From NCBI GenBank assembly GCA_001586965.3, contig LUCW03002616.1, forward strand, positions 38,501 through 102,500: a DNA stretch of 64,000 nt, read 5' to 3'. The notes below the pieces were generated by a model, which was not told where the DNA came from, did not search any database, and was given only the letters and a program-made list of their open reading frames with translations. Each line of letters begins with the position of its first letter. Positions within the stretch are counted from its first letter, which is position 1. The translations under genes were made by a program, and so were the position numbers. This document shows positions 32,634-45,013 of the stretch, piece by piece. The DNA comes from Sphaeroforma sirkka. Lineage: Eukaryota > Opisthokonta > Ichthyosporea > Ichthyophonida.

Positions 32634-35600
32634 ATGCGGAAACGATCAATCGTTTTACAGGCACATGTTGGCTGTTTGTATTCAAGTTTTCATGACCGTT
32701 ACGTATATGGTAATGTCTCACTGATTCAAGATGATCACTGTGGGATTGAGGGTAGAACATCTGCCTTAACGGTCAAATCTATGAACGCAAAAAAAAACAA
32801 CTCATTCATGGGAGGGGTTTTTTTTGTGGTCAAAATATAATTTTGTACTATTCATTGATGATATACAGTCATGAGTTCTGAGCTATTGAATGAATACTAT
32901 CTAGTCATCCGTGATAGGCCACGAGCTTACCTCGTATTTTTAAAGTATACTTAAAACCACTCCTTGCACAGATTTGGCTTTACAGTATCCATATGAATAT
33001 TGGATGGAAGTGCATACAGGGCACCTTACAACTAGGTCGCTTCTAAACCTTACTTTACCAGGTAAGTCTGAATGGTTCTTATAAACCTTCTAAATCTTAT
33101 TTTAACCCGTCAAGTGTGAATGATTAGTGGTAATGTATTTATCAATAAGTCGACTAACACTCGATTGCGGTTACAGTTGCATTCTTGTCAATGAACTATA
33201 AGGGAGTACGTCTACTTGCTGAAGACATTCTGGACGATCAAGTCGGCCAGATGATTTCTTATTCTCCTGTTAGTACGTATATGGTACAGTTGACGGTGAC
33301 TGTTCTAACGGTTGATTGTGCTTTCGTATTATATATATTACAATGTTTTTCATCTTGCGTTATCCAAACATTTTCAAACAATACAGGGTGTTTGACATGT
33401 ATCTGCTGGGTGTTCACAATTCGACCAATGTATAATAGATAAGTAGTGTTTGTACTCATTCATACCGAACACCGAATTCATAAACCTACTACTGATCTAT
33501 ACCCAGGTGCGCACAATGCCGGCAATACACTACTGCTGAATCAGAACCGGATGTACCAACCCGAAAGTCAATGGGACGATTTCAAGGATTACATTGCCGT
33601 CACCAAAGGTGCGGATTCCGTAAGTAAAGTGACGGAAAGCCAGTTTCACAGCGCGAACCTACGGTGGAATGTGAACCACCACGTGGGATTTAAAGAACAG
33701 CTTAAGGGGGGTGTCAGATACTTCCACTTAAAACTGTGTTATCTAGGCTCACAGTCACAGACACAGCCGGATGCGTCGGCAGATGCCGAGGAGGGAGAGG
33801 TGCGAGAAGGGCAAATGGAAAGTGCACGCAAGAGGCGGGTAGAAGGCAGCGAGGATTGGGAAAGCGAGGAACAACCAGACGCCGAAAAGAAGCAGACGGG
33901 GGGTACAAATAGCTGGTACGGTACTTTAGACACGTCCCAGATCTACCACTGCCATCGCGGGTACACGGGCATGTCTCTGGTGGACATGTTTGACATCCTG
34001 GGCGAGTTTTTACTGTCGCATCCAAAGGTGTGTTGCGTTTTATATTGGAATTGTTGTTAGGAAGGGGTCGAGTTCGGCTTGTTTGGTGTGTTTTTTTGAA
34101 AGATAAATCGTCATTCTGCTTTCTATAGCTATTTATATGTCGAGGAAGGCTTGATTGTATTTCTGGTTCACAGACGGATCTTGCCACTGCCGGTTGTTTC
34201 ACTATACTTACTTGAATCACGGCAATCTGTCCAAGTCTTGATATTATGTATGATACAATCTTGGATGGGCCCTTTTATCCACTACATATGTCCTTTTTCA
34301 TCTTACACTCTTGCTGAATGTACATTTACTCCACTCACATATCCAGGAAGCTGTTGTTCTGGGGTTCAATAATCTGTCGGGCTTCGATGCATCGCAAGAA
34401 GAGAATCTAGCGAAGTTTATCTCACAGCGGTTTTATGAAGTTTTAGTTCGCGACTGGTCGGTATGTGCATGTTTGGTTTGCTCGTGCGGAACGCGGCTGC
34501 ACGTACCCGAACCTAATATTTCTGAAATCGAGCGTATTTTTTTGAAAATGTGAACACGCACACGCATAGCACGCCCATCGTTCTTGCCCCATTTGCGTAC
34601 TAAATCGTACGAGCTATCTGTCGCACTTTATTATTATTTATCACCTGTGCGTATCATGTACACTTCACTTCCGTCTCACTTCCAGCGGATGACGAGAACT
34701 AGTCTGCATGTGTTATATCAGACGGATGAGCGTCTTGGCGTATTCTACGGGCCACAATTGGAGACATACCCTCACGGTATCATTCCCAGGTATGTCTGTA
34801 ATCATGGTTTGCTGGAGGAGTGGTTTGGGCGCGGTATATATATATATGTTATCCTTGTCGTCTGTGTGTATATCGAACATATCCATATTTGTTTCTATTG
34901 TTGTATGGATGTATATATACATGTAAGCGCATATGTATGTAATTATACACATACGAATTGGTTTTCGTTTCAAACGGTTTTTTGACATATGTATGTATCT
35001 ATCAATTTCATGGGTATTTAGACGCCAGTACACTCGATTTTTTCAGATGTAAAAGCGAAAGTCGGGTGTAAAAACTTATGCATGCACACATATGTGCCTG
35101 AGACACACCTAAGGAAAGCTCAATCGCTTGCGCCACTTCAACGAGGTTTTTGTTCAACTCACAAGCTGGCCCAATCAGAACTTCATATTTCATGTATGTC
35201 CGCGCCGGCACAGAGTCACAAGGTGCATCTGCCGTAAAGACTAATCGCAGAGTGATCTTGTGAGATAAACGTAGCGGTCGTGCGTGCAATCAAGTACATC
35301 TATTTGCTCGTGTGAGCAGATTACGGTAAATGCTAGGATTGCATTTCCACACCCTCCCTGGATTTGGCTGAATACTTTCGCAGGATGCCAGTTTTATGTT
35401 ATCCGTGCCCACTCTTATTCTAAATCACATAGATTTATGTATGTGTTTCTGGTTTACTCATTCTGTAATCGGATTGTTTGTATTTTCGCCTGAAAATTCA
35501 GCTCGGGCCACTTGCAAGAGTCGTGGGACAAAGATATCGGAAGCAGTGGCGATCTGGAAGCGTATTCCGAATGGGTGGCCGAAGATCTGGGCAAATACGC

Positions 35601-36533
35601 TTCCCGGCATTCTCACTTCTATGTGACTCAGGTAAGGAATCGCATTATCGCATTGGAGTGCACGCTATGTTCATATGTACAAGTAAACGCATTAGAGAGC
35701 ACGTTGCGCTCAGTTGTATTGTTTGGGCCAAAGTACGGTGGCGGTATAGCCTGTGTTGACGGGGGCTGACATGCTTGAATACTGTGTAAAGGGGTTGTAT
35801 GGTAGGGTGATGCATCTTCTGTGGTGTTGCGGAGATGTGTCAAGCAACTACTTCATAGCGCCCGGTGAAGATTGGCACTGCCTTGTGTGTAAAGGATTTG
35901 ACTCACAGCGATAGTGCGGAAAGTTGAAAGTACTAGACAAACGGACCGTGGCAGAAGAGTGAATGTATATGCGAGAAAATGTCTAGCCGTTTTTTGTTAT
36001 AATTACGAGATTCAGATCTGTGCGTCGCTTAAGGTGATCTTTGAATTACACTTTCTGCCATGGCCTTGTCAGGTTGGTGTCGGGGTCTGATGTCTGATCA
36101 GATAGCGTAGCGAAACCTCAGGCACAGTCTTTGAGTACCGAATAGTTCATTTACCTAGTATCCTAATCATTTCACTACTATCTATCATGCGCTGCAGAAC
36201 AATCCAAACAATAACGTCAACGCCACATTTGACGCGGTTTACGATCGCATCACTGGAGAAACCACCTATCATAAAAGCGCAAGATCCGAAGAAGTCGATG
36301 ATCAGAATCCGAACAGTACACTAATCGGGATTTCATATGTCAACCCAAACTCGGGGTTGCCTTATGCATCGCTCTATGAATGGGAGTATGAGTACATGCG
36401 CAATCTACCGACGTTCATGTTCCGGGAACTTTCCCAACACGATCACATTATGGTGAATGCGATCAGCACAGATTTTATGCATGCGGCGAGGACGGTTGAG
36501 TTGTGTTTGTACTTGATGAGGATTCATTCATAG
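32634..36533 (+). CDS. PI-PLC X-domain protein (PLCXD-like)
   Basis: Exons proposed: 32634-32709, 32972-33061, 33177-33272, 33507-34027, 34347-34460, 34686-34789, 35502-35631 and 36198-36533. All junctions are GT-AG and in phase, giving 488 codons. The first exon is the least certain. The X-domain is clear: first catalytic His in SAHNAGN (about residue 90), GVRYFHLK (156-163), second His in YHCHRGYTG (about 237), then DMFDILGEFLLSHPKEAVVL. Position 161 is His where the family usually has Asp in GVRYLDLR, a metal/substrate position in classical PI-PLCs, so catalysis may be altered. Residues 168-227 are a charged, low-complexity insert. The C-terminal exon (SYVNPNSGLPYASLYEWEY; HIMVNAISTDF) fits the end of this family. 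The first part, with EYWMEVHTGHLTTRS, is unassigned. Confidence 0.8.
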
Positions 36534-38687
36534 TGTAGCAATGTGGATATAATCATAGTGAAGCGGTGATGCACATACGGCGTACGCTATCGGGATACAC
36601 GCATAGTTCATTGCTAACGATTTGGAGTACTGGTTGTACAGCTGTTTGTACTCGATAAGCGTACGATTAGAGAGCATTGCATGCGCGATCCGTGGCTAGA
36701 CGGCTATAAGTTAGAAGTAATTTGGATTGATCTACACTGAGATGGGTAGTCGTAGCACCACTCTGACGACACTGGAATAGTATAGCGATCATCTCATTGG
36801 ATGCTGGATATGTTGCTGAGTTTTGGTTGGAAGGTGTCCGAGACCCAACACTGTCGTGCACATAGCAATAGCAGCACATGCAAGTAGATAATGCACGAAA
36901 GTAGGTGTGTGTGTGTCTCGGGAAGCGGATGTACCAGCATGCCAAACGGAGATATATATATATATATATATATGAGTTTGTCCGAGAAGGAGAGATCTTG
37001 TCCCATTACGGAAGTATCACCTTTGATAAGCGCGCTTCAGGAGGCTAAGGTAGCGAGTCTTCGAAGGCGTACAATCCCCGACGGTATGTATAGCCGCTTG
37101 GCCCGGCACAGGATACAGTCGGAGAATCAGTTGCATCTAGCTGCAGTACTCGCTTGATGTGAGGATGGCAGTCCTGATTGTCCATACCTCATACAATCGC
37201 ACATTTTAGGTCTTGTTGTACCGTTGTGGCGATTACCCCGTTGGCATCACATGAAAATTGGCGCTAGGGCAGTACTGCAGTGGCGAGACCGGATGAATAT
37301 ACAGTCTTAAAATCAACATTTCATAGATTAAAAGTTTAGAATTATCATTGTGCACGATGTTATTGGCGTGAAACGCACATATGTAATGACATATTGCATA
37401 ACAAAAAGTTATCGATGTACTTGAGGTTAACGTATGTTCATTTATCGCCGAGCTTCGGATTCCAAACAATGATACTGTCTCTCAAACGTTTTTTCCAAAT
37501 CGTAAAACACTTAACCAGAATAGACAAAGGTACGATTTCTAGAGCTTAGTGTTTTCAAATGGGCTGATTTTGCCGATGCGAATCCAGTTGTCGAGTTCAT
37601 TACCAAGTATTAGCAGTTTGACGACATGCCGGTGTGCCTTTGAATTTTTTTCTACTTCATATGAAATTACCGTTTTTTAGTGCAAGAGAAAGCATTACAC
37701 TTCCAGCTTACGATTGAGGTATTTCCTTTCTACAAAGAACGAAATAAGAGTTAAGTGATATACACGATTAGTCTTTTCTCGGGGAGTGACTAGCACACGA
37801 ACGGGTCACTTCACTATAAGGTATTCTTCTGGTCGGAGTAGGGAAACGACAGGGCAGAACTCCCAGGCTAGCACTACACAGAACAGCATTAAAGCCTGCA
37901 CAACCAGAAGCGATACACATCTTCCGCTGACCATCACTATTTATATTAAATCGCCCTCTAAGATATCTTGTTTGAAAACCCGGAAGATTGTCCGCGACAA
38001 GATTCGATAAATTTGTTCGTAGTGTTCTGATCTTTTGCTGGCACCCAACAATCGTGATAAAACCGTATGAGCTTATAACTTGTCAGCCCCATACAAACAC
38101 CCGCGAACCATTTTGCACACGTAACCTTGCACTCACTGACCTTATTTTTTTCAGGCCTTGCCAATACAATAGTCTTAAAGTCTTGGTTGAAATCAAGATT
38201 GCCCATGACAATGGTGTCGTTGATTCAGGCCCACACCGCCACTCTTCAAGACATGCTTGATATAGTAAGGTCTATCAATACGTCAAATTAGATGCCTGAA
38301 TATCTTTATTTCTTTTATATGCTATACTATATTCAGTACAGAGGTGCAGTGCAATTCCCATCGCTCGAATCGGAATTAGCATGCTCTGGAATAGGTAAAT
38401 GTTATTGGACACTTTGTCGTGCGCCGAGACGATTTGCATATCACAGACTTAAAAGCCATGCTTCTATAGCCTACAGTAATGGAGTATCGGCGCTCCATAA
38501 CGAGCCTGGTGTTAGGTCAGGGGTTTGCAAAGGGGTGGGGTCGGCATCAACTTGTAGGCATACCAAGTCACTCCAACCATTTAAAATACTTTTCAATCGA
38601 GATCTGCCGTGATTTCTCAGCATCACTAGGCAAATCGAGCCTCCATTAAAGGCGAAATCAAGACTGGTTGACCAAGCTAATGTCGAA
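36534..38687. other. intergenic, no supported gene
   Basis: Between the PLC-X gene and the membrane-protein gene. A 61-codon frame starts MSLSEKERSCPITEV right after an (AT)n tract at 36972 and ends 37157. It has balanced composition and could be a small gene or exon, but nothing supports it. The rest is AT-rich single-copy sequence. Confidence 0.4.
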
Positions 38688-39899
38688 TCAGACCGACTTC
38701 ACTGGCTCCTCAGCGATAACGTCAGCGAGGTCTCGTATTGATCTTCCGACATTTGCTGGTTTCTCTACTATGCTAGTAGTATCGTTTCTTGGCTGCCCAG
38801 AATCAACTGGTTCCTCCATTATTATGCCAGTGGTACCTCTCCTGGGTACAGCTGACTTGCCGAATGGATTAAACGCAAATGCGCTTCGCCTCCGGCCAAG
38901 ATTAGTCGTACTGAGATTTAGACCTTCATCTCTTGAATGAACTATACTACAGTATAAACGATATAATTTGTCAACAGGATCTGTCATGCCACTCCACCGG
39001 TATATGTGTGGGTGCAAGTGACGCAGCTTTGACTCTCCTGCTAACTGCGCCACACCCGCGATGGCCCCGGTCAAAAACGAGATCACAAAGAACAAGTTTG
39101 TTAACAGGACTCCGGGCATAGATTGACTGTCTTCTACACTGAAGTAGACGAGTCGCATGGCTTGATTGAGATATTGGGTGACACAATTTACAAGAAGTGT
39201 CAATGTGATCATCAATCTCCGTGTATGGGATAAGTGGAACCAGATACTCATAGTGGGCTGGCCATACATATCCAAGCCCCTCTCTGAGCTTCTACGCTCA
39301 GTGAGAAGGTGTACAGCATTGGACAAACGCCATACGAGAGTAAATATAGCTGTGTACGTAAACAGAACATTCAAGGCCTGTATGCTGTAATTAAGCCACT
39401 CCTTTGTATTGTCCTCATCACCAATTTTCAGGGCGCCCACAGCCAAGAGAAAAAAAAAAGCACCTACGATCACAACCAGAATTAACCATATCACTACCGC
39501 AGGGGTAGATAGGAATGTGGCATCGATCGCATACAGTAGCCAATCTCTTAACCTCTCACACTTCGTAGCGTCTTTGGGAGTACGTTTCCATACTAGGTAT
39601 GCTGTCTTGTCAAGGTTATCAGGTTTGTCACCGTTGTCCATTTCAACTAATATGGGTTGTGCATGTGTAGTGTCACTGGATATGTCGCTCTGATTTCTAG
39701 CATCTACCGGATTCTTGTCATCACTAGTCGGATCAATTGTAGCTACTGCATGTGCTGTACCACTATTTTCTCTCTCTTTACAAGTATCACTCAAAGCTGA
39801 TACTGTGGGCGTCGCGCCAGCTGCATTGTCTGCAATTGTTCCATCGCTCTTACGGTCTGGAACTTCATTAGCATCACCAGTAGTCATTGTAAGATACAC
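38688..39899 (-). CDS. four-TM membrane protein, DUF2985-like
   Basis: A single-exon frame of 403 codons. It may start at residue 5 (MTTGDANEV) instead. Residues 1-110 are hydrophilic, Asp/Thr/Ser-rich and cytosol-like. Hydrophobic helices lie at about 133-157, 170-190, 228-250 and 263-287. The stretch EWLNYSIQALNVLFTYTAIF followed by a basic segment, then VNCVTQYLNQAMRLVY and LLTNLFFVISFLTGA, resembles the DUF2985 membrane domain (w....sQilN.LFt, then ..Q....), known mainly from fungi and other opisthokont relatives, function unknown. The last 90 residues are polar. The family assignment is from memory of its pattern and needs a profile search; being a membrane protein is much surer. Confidence 0.7.
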   Translation of the reverse strand: MYLTMTTGDANEVPDRKSDGTIADNAAGATPTVSALSDTCKERENSGTAHAVATIDPTSDDKNPVDARNQSDISSDTTHAQPILVEMDNGDKPDNLDKTAYLVWKRTPKDATKCERLRDWLLYAIDATFLSTPAVVIWLILVVIVGAFFFLLAVGALKIGDEDNTKEWLNYSIQALNVLFTYTAIFTLVWRLSNAVHLLTERRSSERGLDMYGQPTMSIWFHLSHTRRLMITLTLLVNCVTQYLNQAMRLVYFSVEDSQSMPGVLLTNLFFVISFLTGAIAGVAQLAGESKLRHLHPHIYRWSGMTDPVDKLYRLYCSIVHSRDEGLNLSTTNLGRRRSAFAFNPFGKSAVPRRGTTGIIMEEPVDSGQPRNDTTSIVEKPANVGRSIRDLADVIAEEPVKSV

Positions 39900-41317
39900 A
39901 ATCCATTCAGTATTAAGTAATGCTACTTTGTTAGATTAGTTGATGAGAGACAGTAGTCAAACCACTCAAGATACAACACAATAGTCGATAAACTGTACTA
40001 CACCTAGCAGTTGTACAATAAACAGGCACAATAGGATGTTGGTATTTCATATGCCATGGCCCACGGGCCACAGGTCACAGCGATAGTTGCAACCCGGTAA
40101 TGAGTAATGACTAGCATAGCGGCAGCCGCACAGAACGCATCGAAATTCGCGAGCACCCGTTTTCATAATCTTCCAATCAAATAGCAGTTTTTGTGAATTT
40201 GGATTTTATTTTTTGGTTAATTCTCTTCTTCTATTTTCAGAAGGCTATGTAATTCTTTAATTTCGACTGCCATTCGCCATACGAATCGATGAAATAGAAG
40301 ACGGGACTATGTAGGGAGAGCCTGAGTGGGGGAGTCAGTGTCTGACTCTTACTGACCCAGTCACAGACTCACAGTGTCACACTCAGTGAGGTAGTGTCTC
40401 TTTGGCCTGTGCAGTGAGTAACTGTGTACATAGTATTTTCTGTTAGTACATGACTGCTTGCCCTTTGCTCTTGGGGCCTTGGGCTATTGGGCTTGAACCT
40501 TTAAGGCTTGAGGCTTGAGCTGGCCATAATGTCTCGCGGTTTATTCTGGGAAAAATGACCAAAAACAAAAACATAACAAAAAACAGACAGTTGATTTTTT
40601 TTTTGGGAAATTGTTCTTTTATGAGGCTATGGAAATTCCGACAAAATTTGGGTCAAATGGCAATCGTATTTAAATCCAAAATCCCCATCAGGTTATGTAA
40701 GAAGTGTACCGAACATTAAACCAGATTAAACTGATGAATGCCAAATGGGCGGGCTTTTCCCTCTTTGTAAGGTCACACCATCAAGTCACACGATAGAGCC
40801 CAGAGCGAGCCAGTACTATCGGCCCGAGATGCTAGAGCAGAGCGGTTCTTGGTAAGTTAAAACAACATTCACGTATTGTAAGTAAAGTAGAGCAATCACT
40901 AAAAGTGAGTATAGTATAGTACAGCAATCACTTGGTAGGTATATAGTGCATCAACCACTCAGTAAGTATAGCACAGTACAGCATTCACCTAGTAATCAAT
41001 TAGTACAAATCACTTAGGAAGAAACTATAACACAACAAATCACTTAGGAAGAAACTATAACACAGAAACCTTTTAGAAAAAAAATAGTACAATACAGAAA
41101 CCGCTTACAAATTAAGTGTAGTATAGCAATCACATCGTAAGTTAGTATAATACAGTGACACAGAGGCTAGTTTTTAATGGGTGTCCTCGAGTCTAAACTT
41201 TATATACATATGTTGCGATTTAGCAAGTATAGAGCAGTGTGTAATGCGTGTGAATATCGCAGTTAAGGAGCGAAGAAGAATAGGAACCTTCAAGAAGAAT
41301 ATAATCAAATCAGGCAA
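39900..41317. other. divergent intergenic region with short repeats
   Basis: Upstream of both flanking genes. Near 40318-40430 it is packed with CAGTGA/TCACTG-type words (for example GGGGGAGTCAGTGTCTGACT). From 40855 to 41165 there is an irregular minisatellite of AGTATAGxACAGCAATCACT-like words, with one exact tandem pair CAAATCACTTAGGAAGAAAC near 41004-41070. No RNA gene was recognised. Confidence 0.5.
40855..41165. repeat. irregular AGTATAGTACAGCAATCACT minisatellite
   Basis: About ten degenerate 25-40 bp units. Two adjacent units at about 41004 and 41037 share AATCACTTAGGAAGAAACTA exactly. The array lies just upstream of the SWS1-like gene's first exon. Confidence 0.7.
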
Positions 41318-43885
41318 ATGAGTCGAACAACGGGAAAAACAATGCAGACACACCTATCGCGACACAGTATCACAACTGACAACGTAGTCGTGCCGCAACG
41401 CAACTCCAAAATGTCACATATACATACACACAAACGTCAAACCGTATTTGTGAACTTTGGGTCCAGTACTGCACACATTAGGCCTAGGGGGAAGCAGGCC
41501 AAGAAACACTCTGATACATTCAGTTTGAGAGGCTGTCAAAGCATTTTAAAGAAAATTAGTACAAGAACCGTAGAAGCCAAATGTTTACACGAGACTATCA
41601 TCGCGGGAGTGCTTGAGCAGTTGGCGGCTGCAGTGAAGGCCCAGGATCAAAGTATGTGTTGTTGTAATCGAAAACGGAGTGTACAAAGGTTTCGACATTA
41701 AGCATGCGTGTTGAATAGGTGTGGAGAACAGACAGTGTCAGATGACGTGTGATTAGCATACGACTACCGTCGCTGGTGTGCTTGAGCAGTTGGTGGATGC
41801 AGGGAAGACCCAGGATCAGAGTTTATTGTAGTGCATAAAGGTTCCAACATTTTATGCTTCGGATCTGTGTATGTATTTGGGTTCAGTAACACATTCCTGA
41901 GGATTAAAGAGAGTGAGATATGTAGAGCCTTTTGTTAAATTTCTATTCATTTGTAAACGGAGTGTACAAAGGTTTCTACATTTTTTATTTTTGTCGGATT
42001 GTTGGATGGTGTTTGGTTCAGTTGCATATTCCTGTATATGTGAATACTGAAGTTTCACTAAACTGGTCTCTGGTCAACGAAGTGTCAGCTAAGATTTCAG
42101 TTCATTCGATAAGTTGCTGGCATCGTTTAGGGTGCGAGTTATAATGTCAGGTATAACTACAAGTACGTACCTGCAGATCTGGATATGTAATCTTGACGGA
42201 ACTTGTAGCTTCTCGTGCTTCAGCTCATTGATGTCACGAGTAACACGAAATATTATTACCTGTTTGATAGAACCACAATAACATTTTCATCGATTATGAT
42301 ACTTCAACTGAGGATTAGAAAGTCATGATGATGTTCGTCCTTATATCTTGACTTTCATTTAACCAAATGAAGCTATTATACTGTCAAACACGCGTCGTTC
42401 ATGCAAGCTTAGTGGAATGTGTGTGCTTTTGTTCGGCTACCACTAATTCTTAGCAGCAACACCCGAAAATACTTCAGTATGTATATACCTTGAAAACTGC
42501 CTGCATCCCAGGCGTCAGTATCATATGTAAAATGTCAACAGAGATTGTGCGTGTGAACTCTGTATAGTATGGTAAATATATTCTATATCTGCAGTTTTCA
42601 TTTTGTACCAAAGCTGAAAGCAATATGGGGTTTTTACTTGCAGAGCAAACTTCGAAGGCGCTGCTTGCTCTTAATCATCTGTTTCCCGATCACGCGCTGG
42701 AAGCCACCAAAATTGTCGACCTCAGACCTCCCATGCGTGTGCGAACGACTTACAACCGTGAACTGTATCAGGTGAGCAAGTTCATAAAGTAGTATATACG
42801 AATATGTGCACTTACATATGGATATGTGAATGTTTAGCGGTATATAAATAGGTGAGTACAATTATGTTAATTGATTGACATCCGCTCTGCGCGTTCAGAC
42901 AAGGCTATAAGCGCCCAGCGTACGAGACAAAACGGAGTTTGGGCTGGGCTGTAGATTCCAAGTGTTCTGATAAGGGATACTCCAGTAAAGTCCCAGTAAA
43001 GTCGTTTCATTATAAACACTACATTCCATGCCTCTCCAGTAAAGTCCCAGTAAAGTCGTTTCATTAAAAACACTACATTCCATGCCTTTGTACAAGACTC
43101 CACTTGCATTGTGCCTTTTGTGTATGTGATGAGTGTCAGATGCTGATATAAGCGCACTAACATTCGCCAGTTTATTTTAACACAATGAGCGCAAGTATAT
43201 GTTTCTTCACGTTAGAAATATGCTACGGTATAGAGGCAACGGATCATCGGTGAGAACGAGAGCGATTGTATCTTTCATACAAGTGCATGCTGTAGGCTCA
43301 TGCTTGTGGAACGATTGCATCACTTCGCAGTTCCGTGAAATAAAAATCCTCGAATGTGCGCACTCGTGTGAATCCAACTGCGGACACAATACAAAAAATC
43401 GTGTATTAGCAGCATCTCTTAATTGTGGCTTGCTCGATATACCACTATAAACAGGTTACTGGCCCCCTGAAAGGCCGACTCCACATCACAATGATACGCG
43501 AGCACTTCTGTGACTGTTTGGATTTTGCCATTAACGTACTCACGGACAGATCATTTTACGTATGTGAAATGTGTGAGTATGTTCAGTACACTTCTTTTGA
43601 GTTCAATGAGTTTGTTGTAAATAGCCCTGTGATAGATGTTTTCCATTTTGCTTCTATATCCTATGCGTGTTAGTGTCCATAGGCAGAATGCGAGCGTATC
43701 TCGTGTCATTACACCAGGAGCACTACGCGGCATGGCTGAGATGTGTTATATTTTGCAGTGTCGAACTCGAGGGCTCTGCATATTTTTTCTCGTTCCTGGA
43801 AGCTGTATCGCTAGAAGTGTCATACAGTGACCAAGCGATATCTCGAATTGGAAAATTTACAAATGGCCAGTGCGTCCGTGGTTGA
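41318..43885 (+). CDS. SWS1/ZSWIM7-like SWIM-domain protein
   Basis: Proposed exons 41318-41651, 42644-42771, 43455-43570 and 43687-43885. GT-AG junctions agree in phase, 258 codons. The conserved N-terminal block of ZSWIM7 is matched by VLEQLAAAVKAQDQ at the end of exon 1. Exon 2 gives ALLALNHLFPDHALEATKIV and RELYQ, matching the family's LFG...ALDLVD...YQV region. Exon 3 gives the SWIM-like CDCLDFAINVL, then VCE joined to MRAYLVSL, where the family has CSCPAF..SVL...CKHLLA.YL. ZSWIM7/SWS1 with SWSAP1 supports Rad51-type recombination. Oddities: the SWIM histidine after the last Cys is Ile here, and about 90 residues precede the conserved start, so the true start may be later. Similarity is moderate and patchy. 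Confidence 0.5.
41774..41850 (+). pseudogene. duplicated exon-1 end inside intron 1 of the SWS1-like gene
   Basis: GTGCTTGAGCAGTTGGxGGxTGCAG...CCCAGGATCA repeats exon 1's last 45 bases 169 bp downstream (41609 versus 41778), including the following AAAGGTT(T/C)C-ACATTTT sequence, which recurs a third time near 41963. The copy lacks the GTATGT donor and has early stops, so it is not a usable alternative exon. Confidence 0.75.
42981..43088. repeat. 54-bp tandem duplication in intron 2
   Basis: Two near-identical units of CTCCAGTAAAGTCCCAGTAA followed by GTCGTTTCATTA(T/A)AAACACT. Within each unit CCAGTAAAGT is itself doubled. It lies in the intron between exons 2 and 3 of the SWS1-like gene. 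Confidence 0.85.
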
Positions 43886-45012
43886 CCAAACATTTAACTT
43901 GCTACAAATAGTGTTTGTTAGCAATTGAGGTTGCGCGGCATGCATAGTACACAAATACAGAATGACTTCCAGCCACTATATCGTCACTATCAGTGTGATA
44001 AATAGCACTGTGGAAGCTTGCTTGCAATATCTGACGCCAATATTTGTATGTCCGACAATTTTGACGGACATAATGTAATACTGCATATACTCTACACCAT
44101 TTTGACAGTGCAAACACCTACTGGCCGTGAGAATCGCGACGCGTCTCGGCAAATGCTCAGATATCGATCTACATGAACAGGCGTTTCAGACGCTCCTCAT
44201 TGGGGATGCCGATTGATAAGTCTTCGAAGACCAATAAGCCATTAGAAGTCCGAGCATAAATTAGATGCAACTGAATTTCATGAAACAACCGATAAATTCT
44301 GTAGCTGACGGTCAAATACATAATATTTGGCTGGCTACGTGCTCGCGACTGTATCGCCCGGCAATGATAGAGGTCTCTGGATTTGATTTGAAAGATAAGT
44401 TGTGCATTTTTACATGCATATGCATGTAGATGGATTAATATGTGTGCATATATGTGCACATGTATACGTAAATATTATATTATATATATACATACATAGA
44501 TAAATAAGTAATTGCCACATACTGCATAAATTAAATATGTTTGCATATACATACTTTATTAATGGTATATAGTATTGAAATTGGTGTTCTTTCAAGTCCG
44601 GTTTCTGCGTTTTGGAAATAAAACTGATCACGCCTAAAATATGGTATCTGAGTATGTTAAATCACGACCATGTATGGGAGTGCTTACTGATCATGTCAAA
44701 TTGCAGACCCCGACAGAAAATTCATTAAGTAAGTAGCATGCAGGCCATCATTCTTGTGTCATATACACACGATGAACGTATCTTTCAGCCAGAATATTTC
44801 CGTTGTCTGGTGTGTTGCACATCTGGGCCTTATTTGCCAGTCTGTAGTACCACGAAGATTCACATACTTCCGCTTTCAGTGACAGCAATCAAAGTTGTTT
44901 TCGGTTCTCTGTGGCCCAAACCACTCCGAAAAGCGTGTATCACCTCGCGAGCACGTTGTCTCTATTGAAATGATGCCAACACTCCTGGTGATTGAAAACA
45001 AAACATACACGA
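43886..45012. other. intergenic, nothing recognised
   Basis: Single-copy AT-rich sequence between the SWS1-like gene and the 43-bp minisatellite. Only short unsupported frames are present. Confidence 0.4.
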
Positions 45013-45013
45013 C

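Noticed and set aside
36972-37157. 61-codon ORF after an AT tract as a small gene
   Set aside because: Plausible composition but no homology, promoter or splice support; listed only within the spacer note.
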